NCBI GenBank assembly: GCA_032622095.1
Contig: CP136068.1
Location: 123,201,989-123,265,988 of the forward strand
Length of the DNA: 64,000 bases
From: Siphonodentalium dalli
Taxonomy: Eukaryota > Mollusca > Scaphopoda > Gadilida > Siphonodentaliidae
Direction: 5' to 3'
Each line of letters begins with the position of its first letter. The stretch's first letter is position 1. The notes beneath the pieces were generated by a model. The model was not told the origin of the DNA and made no database searches. It saw nothing but the letters and a program-made list of their open reading frames with translations. A program made the position numbers and the translations under genes. This document shows positions 21,905 to 33,100 of this stretch, in pieces.

Positions 21905-22577
21905 ACGTTTCAAGATGGCGGCCCCTCAAATCCAAGATGGCGGCGCCCCTAATTCAAGATGGCGGCGCCCATGTTCGAAAGCCCAGCTGGTCGTCCTTAA
22001 AAAATTGACGAAGTTCTATATGAAGTTTGGTGATGATCGGATGAGGGATGTGGTCTGTAGATTGTGCCCAAGGATTTTTAGTCATGCAAAGATTAAAATA
22101 CAAAAATGGCTGCCGGCAGCCATGTTTTATGACCGAATGACTTTAAAATGACTCATTCCCATTACATCTACGTGCATCTCAATATTAACATCCACGTCAA
22201 AGTTCATGATGATCAGATAAACACTCCGGTCTGTATATAGCCCATGCTAATGGATTAAATTTTTAAATCCAAGATGGCCGCTGGCGGCCATGTTTTTTTT
22301 TAGCGAATGACCCCAAAATGACTCTTCCCATCTACATGTCAATGTCAACAGCCATGACAAATTCATAATGATCCGACCAAAGGTACGACTTGTAGATTTA
22401 GTCATGCGAAGAGAAACATCCAGGATGGCTGCCGGTGGCCATGTTTTATTGCCGAATTACCCCAAAATGATTCATTAATTCCCAATTGATCATGTCAATG
22501 TTAACATCCGTGACAAATTTACCAAGATAACAAGTCATGACAATTAGCTCAAACTTTACAAGTAAAATTGAGCTAAA
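21905..22577 (+). mobile_element. Family E element, 5'-truncated
   Basis: Core units of about 170 bp (AAGATGGCGGC / GGCGGCCATGTTTT / ATCTACATGTCAATGT), the first compressed into short AAGATGGCGGC repeats. The 3' end is the family hairpin AGCTCAAACTTTAC...GTAAAATTGAGCTAAAAA at 22546-22577. No 5' leader was found. Its last part is included in the exact duplication below. Confidence 0.8.
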
Positions 22578-23479
22578 AAGGGTTAATGATATTTTTTTCA
22601 CAGTAGAGGATGGTAGCAGCTCGAGATTAGATGAGTTTGGCGACTTTTGTGAGCCGATTTCGCAATATACATTGACATGGACATCATTCCATGCATGATT
22701 GTAAGCAACGCAAAGCAAAATCGACTCACAAAAGGTGCCCAAAATCACGCAATCTCGAGCTGATTATTGAATGTATTACCCTGTGGATATTCCATGAGTA
22801 TAAGGGACGCAAAGCGAAATCAACACACACACGTCGCCTAAATCATGCAAACTCCAGCTGGGACATTCACCAACTGCATGCATGACTGTGAAATACCTTT
22901 TTAAGGAACATGTATAAACTAAGAAATATATTACCTGCTTTGCTCTTTTTCAAGCTGCCGGTGGCCATGTTTTATTGCCGAATTACCCCAAAATGATTCA
23001 TTAATTCCCAATTGATCATGTCAATGTTAACATCCGTGACAAATTTACCAAGATAACAAGTCATGACAATTAGCTCAAACTTTACAAGTAAAATTGAGCT
23101 AAAAAGGGTTAATGATATTTTTTTCACAGTAGAGGATGGTAGCAGCTCGAGATTAGATGAGTTTGGCGACTTTTGTGAGCCGATTTCGCAATATACATTG
23201 ACATGGACATCATTCCATGCATGATTGTAAGCAACGCAAAGCAAAATCGACTCACAAAAGGTGCCCAAAATCACGCAATCTCGAGCTGATTATTGAATGT
23301 ATTACCCTGTGGATATTCCATGAGTATAAGGGACGCAAAGCGAAATCAACACACACACGTCGCCTAAATCATGCAAACTCCAGCTGGGACATTCACCAAC
23401 TGCATGCATGACTGTGAAATACCTTTTTAAGGAACATGTATAAACTAAGAAATATATTACCTGCTTTGCTCTTTTTCAA
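22428..23479 (+). repeat. Exact 526-bp tandem duplication
   Basis: 22428-22953 and 22954-23479 appear identical at every base compared, including the end of a family E element and 370 bp beyond it. The junction reads CTCTTTTTCAA then GCTGCCGGTGG. Perfect identity implies either a very recent duplication or an assembly artefact. Confidence 0.95.
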
Positions 23480-23960
23480 TGTTATAAAGTTCCCTGGCTG
23501 TCAGAACATGAAAAAGTTCTCATGTTTTGAACTGGCGTAGCCATGCAGAGTATAGAAAACCATGACAATATCTAAAAATCACTTTAATATATTTTATATA
23601 CTTTAATTATTATTTTTTTTATTATTATCAAAGTAATAATTATGCGTATTTATCGGCGGATTTTGATAAGAATTTCCAACAATTGTGGATAGATCTTCAC
23701 ACTAGAATATAAACACGCCGCGGTAGTCGTCGTGTGATTTTTTTAAGCATGCACAAGTCCAGGAAACATCACTCAAGACAAAGATACAACAAAACATTTC
23801 AACTGTCATTTTCTACACGAATTTGTTTTATCTTATTCTGTCTTCTGACACAAATATGGCTATTATCATAGTATTATGTATGGTAGATTAACTAGAAACA
23901 CTGTATATATGACAGTTTTCGTTGTTTTAATCCACGGTTCGTCGGCATGACATTTGTGAA
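23480..23960. other. Upstream region of the secreted Gly/Met-rich protein gene
   Basis: AT-rich, with no transposon ends recognised. It is the only uninterrupted sequence upstream of exon 1, so any proximal regulatory elements would lie here. Confidence 0.4.
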
Positions 23961-23963
23961 GAA

Positions 23964-23972
23964 TATATATAG
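23964..23972 (+). promoter_or_regulatory. TATA-box candidate
   Basis: TATATATAG sits 105 bp upstream of the ATG at 24077. That would place a transcription start near 23995 and a 5' UTR of about 80 nt. The match to a TATA box is good, but the region is AT-rich and chance matches are common. Confidence 0.4.
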
Positions 23973-24076
23973 CATCTGTCTTAATAATAATAATAATGCA
24001 GTTTTGAGCCACAAATCCACCGGGGTGCTCTCAGTCTTTGTCCTGCCATTTGCATTCAGAAAGTTTTGCCCTTGCA

Positions 24077-24116
24077 ATGATGTTGGTCCTTTCGGCTTTA
24101 TCTCTCCTTCTCCATG
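24077..24116 (+). other. Exon 1 coding part: signal peptide
   Basis: ATGATG start, then codons for MMLVLSALSLLLH plus one base. The donor is G|GTGAGT at 24117. It is followed by a 4.9-kb intron containing piggyBac-like, hAT-like and Tc1-like insertions. The first ATG is chosen because both ATGs are in frame. Confidence 0.75.
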
Positions 24117-27100
24117 GTGAGTATATACACGCAGTAATATGTACACACAAAAAAAAAGGATCTGAATTTCCCGTTATCCCATACTTTTGGATACTAAATT
24201 GATCTAGGCGTTAAAATAGATATAGTTTTTGCGATTTAAGGATCCCCTGTCCAAATTCTACACCATTACTTTAAACACCATCGATAGATCGAGGCGATAT
24301 ATATAGTGTCTCGTAATGCCTTGTAGCTTTCATACTTTTAACCCTTTCATGCATGAAGCTGCGCTGGTGCAGCATTAAAGATCCTGTGCCAATGCATTCT
24401 CTTATATATGCGAGTCTCCCACATAGGGGGCCTCGCGAGTCTCCCACATAGGGAGCCTCGCCTATATAAGAGAATGCATTGGCTTACAATAAGTTCAACG
24501 TAAATATTATTAGGCCAATGTATTCTCTTATATATGTGAGGCTCCCTATGTGAGACTCGCATATATATGATGGATTTCGCAAAATTTCAGGAAACTTCAG
24601 TCACGGAAGGGTTAAGAGGAATTTCTTTCTGTGATTTTTTTAATAACTCGTTGGCACATAATTTGATACCTATAATATGTAATTGCACTATATCTGATAA
24701 CATCGAAAATGGCATAGTACCGCGCGTTGATATGAACGTTTACTATACCAGAAAATAATTAGAATGGACCCATGAGCCCATTAATATATATAGGGAATTT
24801 TGATGGCCATGCTTAAGGTTAGGGTTGACTATAGACTTTGAAAAGAAGAAGTTTTCGCACGTTTTGAATTTTGATCAGCCTAGCAAAAGAGAAGTGAGTG
24901 GTTCGGGGGGCTAGCCCGGGATTGTCGGAAGGACCGAATGGTCCTCCCCTTAATCCCAAGCCTAGCAAAAATTCCAATGATCATCTCTTATAAAGAGTGT
25001 CAATCGCCCAAAAGCATGCAGTAAGAGCGCTCTCAATCGTGAACTATTTTGATCGTTTTCTAAGGATGTTTGTGTGGATTTTTGCGATGTCTGTGCCATG
25101 CCAGTGTTGTTTATTGGATGCAAGTACTTGTCATGTCAAATTTGGTGTGAAATCGAACCGGGCATAATTATTTTTGCGAAACTTTTGGGTTTTTGATTTA
25201 TATTTTTCTGAGGAATACGGAGAATTATTTAGCTGGCCGTTTGATTATTCACCAAATATGGTGCGAATATAGCCTAGCCATCTAAGAGTTCAGCACTCAA
25301 AAGAATGCCGTTCGTACCATGTTAATGGTACGTCCGTCCGTCTGCCCGTTCGTCCCCCTCCATTGATTTGCTGACTTGGATGCAATAAACGTTCGTATGA
25401 AGATTTGCTAGCCAGTCTTCTTGGTATCAGGATAATCAATCACGGTTGCTTGGTCATCACCAAACATGGTATTCGATTGAATTGACTCACATTTCGCAGC
25501 TTGATTTTTGCGAAAGTTTTTGGTCTTTCTTGACTTAGAAATTCGAGTTGTCATGGCGACAGGTCAAATTATGGATGATTTTATGATTACACCCGATCAA
25601 TATAAACACCTCAAAAACGTAAGCCTGATATTTTCGAGATTATCTTCAGATGTGCTGATCAGAATGTGACGAAACTTGACAAATTTCCTGACAATCTGGC
25701 TCAGAATTCTTGAGATGTATACAGTGTAATACATATGTCAGGGGAGCTAACTTATTTTGAGGTGTTTATGGTATGTGACCAATTAAATTCGGCAATGATT
25801 TCACGTTTTCTGCACCAGATTATATCCCGGGGAAAATTATCTATTGTTCGATAAGCAACAGTAATATTAGATCCGAATTAGTTACTTTCACCGGTTTTTA
25901 AAGGCCACTATACTATAATTAATCACAATTTGAAACGTATATATGTGTCTCAGAAGATGCCCATGGGGAAATAGAAAACAACTGAAATCATAAAAAGATT
26001 TCCCCCGTTTTGGCTCCCAGAATGCAACAGAATTCAAACTAATAACGTATTTTCAATCGAAGAAGAATAACTCTATATTTTAAGATTATAGTTATTCCCC
26101 TTCCATTGAAAATAATGAAACTTTATCACAGAACCCAAGCCAATATCTCAACAAAAACAACAAAGTTCACAGTTTATATATTACACCGAATAAGTTGATA
26201 AGACAATGTTTTGGATCTTCCTCTTTCAAATGGTATATAACATTTTTTCGTTACTAGTTTTGGAACATACCACCCTTGCATTATCATGAAAGATCAGATA
26301 TAGATAGAGTTCTCTCGCTTGCTACTCTGCGAATATATAGACTAGTCGTAACAACATGTCACAAATGCATTGCATGAATTATACCAGAAAATTCGAAATA
26401 AAATCAATATTAATTGATAGAAGCGTTTTCGGATAGGGGTCTTCCGTCTTCGATTCCAATTTATTATTTTACACTAAGGAAACTATATAACACTTGTTCC
26501 AAGAAACTTGAAATTGAATAATTTATCCGGGAACAAGACCACCCGACGTAAATATAAACAAAAAATTTCATTAAAATCATATACCGGGAAACTATCTGTT
26601 GGTCGATAAGCAACAAGTAAAACGAAAAATATTTGATCTGAATTAGTTACTTAAACCAGGGGGGGGGGGTCGGAAATTTTTTCCAGGCACGTATGATGGG
26701 GTGGGTGGGTGTCTCTTGGGTCCAAAAAGCAGTTTTTTCCATATGCCAAATTTTTTTTCCATTCCTGCTATTGAGTCTTATTTTGATGTGTTTTGAACAG
26801 AAACGGGTCATATATAGTTAATTGTAATGCTATGCTACATATAGAGGTTATCAGAAGTTGGATCAGTTGCACAATGGCCAACAATAACCCAAATTCAACT
26901 TGATAGAACTAGAAACTGCGCTATTGGAAAAATAAAATTTAATCAGGATTCCATCTACTGATACAACAAAATAAGAATAACTATGCAGAACTCAGCTGAA
27001 AATAAGTAATAAAATGAAAGCACACTTGACCATATGTGACATGGAAATAAAGATATAATAAATAATGGAATAAAATAGACTTTTGACAACGTAAAACATA

Positions 27101-30100
27101 AAATCTTAACAAATAAATTGAAGGCCAGCCAGGCCAGCTTGAACAATTTCACATTGTTTTCCATTTTAATGTGGATCAGCTTGTAATGTTAATCACAGTA
27201 ACGAAGATTTTATCGTCACTGATATCGTGAGCAAAAAAAGAAGTTAAATTGGGCTATCCATCCATATTATTCCCAATTATTACGAAGCCTATTACTTCAG
27301 GCAGTGGCTACCAGCCTGCCATTACACGCTATAACATGTTTCCTCAGTTCTGGTTTCTGAGATGCCCCAAGAAGAGTAGCGCGGTTATATCATGGTTATG
27401 TTTGGTATTAGCATTATTCTTCAAACTGGGATGAACTGGGATGAACTGGGATGAACAGTTTTATTTCCACATGTTTTGATAAACAATTTGATTCCAGCAA
27501 TACAGTAATGCCCTAATTAAACGACTCCATAACCACAGCAGAATAATGAGTAATTTTTCACAATTTAGTCGGAAATATGGCTTGTTGTCATTCATTGGAA
27601 AGCTTTCCGATGAATGACAACAAGCCATATTTCCGACTAAATCCTGAAAAATTACCTATTATTCTGCTGTGTTTATGGAGTCGATTAATTAGGGCATTAC
27701 TGTATATCACATAGCAAATATCAAAATATCAAATAATCTGAAATTTGTTGTACCGGTACCATGTATTATGTAGAATACTCAAATGTGATTATGTGACTAG
27801 ATCATGTGACTATATATTATGAAAATGAATGTTAATAAAAACTTTGGCACTCTGTCTATATATCCCTTGAAATGTGATTATGTTGACACATTTCTTGATT
27901 AATGACACTTATATAATAAATTCAAATAGTATCGTTATCTCATTATGCACTGTTCTATTCAAATATCGCGCAATAAATTATGATAATGCAGGATAATCAG
28001 CTATTTGGTTGCTCAATTGATAATTTTCCAAAATTTAAGGGGGTGGGTGTCCAAAACTGACCGGAAAAAACTTCCTGAAACGGAAAAAAAAGGGTGGGTG
28101 TCCAAAATTGCCTGGAAAAAAGACCGGAAACGGAAGAAATTGGGTGGGTGGGTGGTCCGAGGCCGGAAAAAATAAAAATCATCATACGTGCCTGGAAATT
28201 TTTTCCGACCCCCCCCCCCCCCCTGCTTAAACCGGTTATTAATGTTAACGGTATCCATGTTCCGACAGTTTGTGACGAATGCATACCCAACCCAGGTTAG
28301 GACAATGTTTAAACTAAGACTTATTCAGCCTATGGTGATCAGGTGACCAGGACCATAAACATCGTGGACGACCGACCCCACCCCCCCCCCAACAACGCTG
28401 AGTAGAGCTGTCCCTGGATCGAGTGGTCACGCTTCCTATCGGGCCAAGATATTAGCTTGATGTTTACAACATGTTGAACGAGAAAACTAAGATGCATGCA
28501 TCAGGTCGCCCGTGAACTAGTTATCATAGAATTTTTGTAGCTATCGATTATACATTTTGGAATATCTGTCTGTATGTATGTGTGTATGAATGCATGTTAA
28601 CAGTTGTCGTGTAAAACATTTGCAGTAGGTTAGCGTTATTTGGTATTTGCGGATGTCGTTTAACATGGGGAAAATAGACTACTACGTTTGGACGGCATGT
28701 GCATTTGTCGTTTTTTAATTATAACAACATGATAATCAATAACAGAGTTATTATAACACTGTTATTAATTTTGCTTGACACTTGTCATAATTTTCACAAT
28801 TAAAGGCGAAAAATATGCATGTTCTCGGTCTATTGTAGCATAAAGGAAAGCGATATGTTGAACTAATTAAAATATTTCTGCAAAACCTTGTCTCCTATCA
28901 ACTGTAAGCCCCCCCCCCCCCACCCACCAGTGAAAATGTGTGGACAGCTCCATTGATGATAGCGTGTGATTTTTGATTTAGGATAACGGATTACATATGG
29001 TTGCATATTTGTATTCTTGTTTTGTTCTTCCTAAGTTGTGCGGGTATCATGTCAGCTTGGCTCCCTACCAAGTATGTTGCTCGGATTGGGAGGCGGTGGC
29101 ATGGGCGGAATGCCAGGTGGTATGGGTGGAATGCCAGGTGGTATGGGCGGAATGGCAAGCATGTTCGGGGGCGGGGCTGCTGAGGCCCCCACTGGTACCA
29201 ATCCAATGGCCGCGATGATGGCTAGATTGGGAGGAATGGGCGGAATGATGCCAGGAATGGGCGGAGCGATGCCAGGAATGGGCGGAATGGCAAGCATGTT
29301 CGGGGGCGGGGCTGCTGAGGCCCCCACTGGTACCAATCCAATGGCCGCGATGATGGCTAGATTGGGAGGAATGGGCGGAGCGATGCCAGGAATGGGCGGA
29401 GCGATGCCAGGAATGGGCGGAGCGATGCCAGGAATGGGCGGAGCAATGCCAGGAATTGGAGGAGCGATGCCAGGAATGGGCGGAATGATGCCAGGAATGG
29501 GCGGAGCGATGCCAGGAATGGGAGGAGCCATGCCAGGGATGGGCGGGATGGGTGGCCTCGCTAGCATGCTGATGGGTATGGGAGGAGCAAAACCAGGAGC
29601 CAAAACAAAATCTCAATTCAATCCCATGAATATGATGAGGATGGGAGGAGGTGGAGCAATGAATAAAATGATGCAGATGCATTTGTGTAGACAAACAGAA
29701 TACAATACTAGACAGGTATGGATGGCCAAATTCACATTTATTACTGAATCACGTTGGCGATCGTTTGGAGCATTGGATGCGGGATAACTCTATCTAAAAT
29801 AGTAACACAAAATTGTCCCAATTGATTATCGCATTATAGTACAAGAAAATATCGATATGAAATCAATATTAATTGATATAATCGTTTCCGAACTGGTGTC
29901 TTCGATTCATTTATTATTTTAAACCCCAGAAACTATATAAAACATATTTAGGAAGAGATAGGCCATCTTTAACCCTTTCATGGTGATAGCTGCGCTGGTG
30001 CAACATTAAGGATCCTTTGCCATTGCATTCTCTTTATATATACGAGTCTCCCATAGGGTAAATACTGTTAGGCCAATGTATTCTCTTATATAAGTTAGGC

Positions 30101-33100
30101 TCCATATGGGAGACTTTGATATATCAGAGAATCCATTGGCACAATGGTTTTCGCAAAATTTCAGGAGCTCCAGTCATGGAAGGGTTACAGACTTAATTCT
30201 TTTAGCTTAAGCTTGCATAAATTAATTGGCCCAGTAAAAAGTTGACGAATCCATGGTCTCAGACCATATTGCGGATGAAGATGGATAACTCTAAAATAAA
30301 GCGGCTTTGTGTTGATAATATAAGGCCAAATTTCGTTGAACAACATGTTGGTTAATAACATGTTTCGGGCATTTTTATACTATAGTTGACAGTAACTGTT
30401 GTTGGCATTATTTTTGGGCAATTAATCGATTCTGATAACTGAAGTGGCATTAAGAAAAAATGTTGTTGTTGTTGGAATCTGATTATATGGGGATCATCGA
30501 ATCGGATTGAATACCTTTAAGCATAATTCATTTTCATGCTATTTTAGATTATACCATTTGATTCAATTTACGAAAAATTAAAAACTTAATTGAATTACGC
30601 TTATTAGCTAATAAAATGTGAATTTTCCCGCCAATAGACAAGGTTAATTCCATGCATGTAATTTGGTAATACAGTTGTCTATTTCCAAAATTACCAATTG
30701 ATATGAATGATTTTGTCTAAAACTCATTTTGTGTGTAATAATATTAGAAATAGCAGCCATATTATATGGCTGCTATTTCTAATATTATTACACAATGATG
30801 ATGATGATATTATGTGGTAACATGCTCCGTCGTTTCTTCATACATATGCACGACAAACATAATTATAATGCCAGAATCTATAGTACCATGTTGTCAATCA
30901 CGTGCCAATTAAAGGTACTCAATCCGATTCGATGGTCCCCATATAATCAGATTCCAACAACAACAACAACAACAACATTTAAGAAATGCCGATTCAGTTA
31001 TCAGAATTAATTACTTGCCCAAAAATAATGCTAACCACTATCAACTTTAGTATAAAATTGCCCGAAACATGTTCTTTATCAACATGTTGTTTCGACGAAA
31101 TTTGGCCTTATTATCAACAGAAATCCTCTTGATTTTTAGAGTTATCCATCTTCATACGCAATTTGGTCCGATACAGTCGGCTCGTCGACTGTTTACAAAT
31201 AATTTTCAATGGTGAAAAATAATAGATTTCAAAAATTGATATCTAATAACTCTGAGCTTTGACAGGTGGGTTCCTTGACTCGAATCAAATATTGTTTTAC
31301 CCCCGAATCCAAATAAATAGTAATTGCCGGGTGCTTAATCAGATTATGCATCTATAATTTTTATCACATCGACCAGCCTGCATGGGGGTTTCAAATTCGG
31401 AGAAGTCACTTCTCCCTGTGGACTTGGCTGTTATCAGGGAGAAGTAACAATGGCTGAAGTTCAATTTACACCCCAACTTTCGACTTTATGAGGTTCCCCG
31501 TCAAACCTTCTGAAAGTTCCCATGTTTTGTACTGGTGGAATATGATCTCTACCAGAGTTAGCCAGATATTCATGGTATGATCTACATTATAATCAGTAAA
31601 GTATACTTGAAATATGCAGCATTATATTGGGCCTTATGCACACTGGTACATGTATATGAGAGAGAAGTCACTTTGAAATCAATTTGCTCCCACAACAACC
31701 TGACAAAACCATTTCCATATTAGACATTCTATGAGAATGATCTGGTATGACCAAATTACTTACCCTCACCCCATCAAAATTTCTACCAAAAGACAATTGG
31801 TATATTGACATTCCATCAGTGAGGCAGAAATTTTTATTTCTGCCCATTATACTTTATCATAAAACTGCCTTCGCCATTACCCTTCACAAAAAAAAAAATT
31901 AAAAAAATAGGAGAATAACTTTTGACATCGACATTAAGACCATGTTGATCCTCAGAATACTGCCAGTATGGCTTTTTCACACTCTTCGCAAAATTAAAAA
32001 AATTATTAAAATTTAATTTTGCGAATAATATATCAATGTTTAATTTTGTTGTATATTACTATTATATGATAACACCCCCTTCAAATTGAAACCAACTGCA
32101 ACTCGATATATGTAACACTGTGCCCAGTATTAGGGGAATAATTACCTATCCCTACCCCACCAAAATACACAATTTTAACAAATACGATGAAAACATAAAA
32201 AGTGCCATAAAGTTGGAGGGGGTCCATATATTGGCTCAGGGTCTATTCTCTTTAGTTATTTTTTTAAGCTCGTGCAATTTAGCATCAAGTTCAGTGTCCA
32301 CACATAGTTACAAGGACTTCTTCAAGATGCACCTTGTCGTATTTGAGCTCAATGATTTTCAACGGCTTTAATTGGCCTAACAATTTTTCATCATTTGTTA
32401 TTATTTTTTACAATTTTTTACAATTTTAATAATGTTTTCTTATATTCTTTATTAACAGACTTATTTTGTAGGTTTAGTGCCAGGGAATATTACGTTTTTC
32501 ATGGGCATCAAAATTATTACTATGAATACTTGGTGATAGTTTTGAGTTATAACATGCCCTTACGGTTTTACCCGGTTTGTTTTTAAATTCGCTATAGCAT
32601 GCTTAAGCATACCCAAAAAAAATTCAACCCAAAAAAATCTAAATGGCCAATTTTACAGAACGTAAATTAGGGCCGATGAGATCGGCCCCTGGCACTGAAA
32701 GGGTTAAAAATTGAAAATAAAACTAAAGCACTTTCAAGAAGTTGTACGAACCCTGTCAACAACTTGAAATTGTTATACAAGAAGTTTTGTTAGCATAATT
32801 ATGTATAACTGGTTTTGGAGTAAGCAAGTGAATAATGATCATAGATATGATGCCTATACATATATGTACAAATGTATTTTGACAATCGGACTCCAAATGT
32901 GAGACTGACTTGAATTTACTTGATTGCCATGTTAACCCTTTACCCAACAGAACGGCCCTGTGCCAATGCATTCTCTTATATATGCGAGTCGACCATAGGT
33001 CGCCTCGCATATATAAGAGAATGCATTGGCTTAACACATATTAAAAATGATAAAATAGTCAAAGAATGTAGAAAATATTATAAAAATTGTTAAAAAATGT

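Noticed and set aside
22446-23411. Two identical pairs of ORFs (100 and 64 residues)
   Set aside because: They are identical because the DNA is duplicated exactly, and they run through family E core repeat and its 3' end. No coding evidence.
28997-29220. A hydrophobic, signal-peptide-like run (HICILVLFFLSCAG) just upstream of the Gly/Met exon
   Set aside because: It is the translation of the pyrimidine tract before the exon 2 acceptor, has no ATG in frame, and continues into a different frame from the GMGG repeat. The exon at 24077 supplies a better signal peptide in phase.
29052-29694. Long minus-strand ORFs (Pro/Ile-rich and His/Ser-rich) opposite the Gly/Met exon
   Set aside because: They are complementary shadows of a tandem codon repeat. 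No start, splice or composition support.
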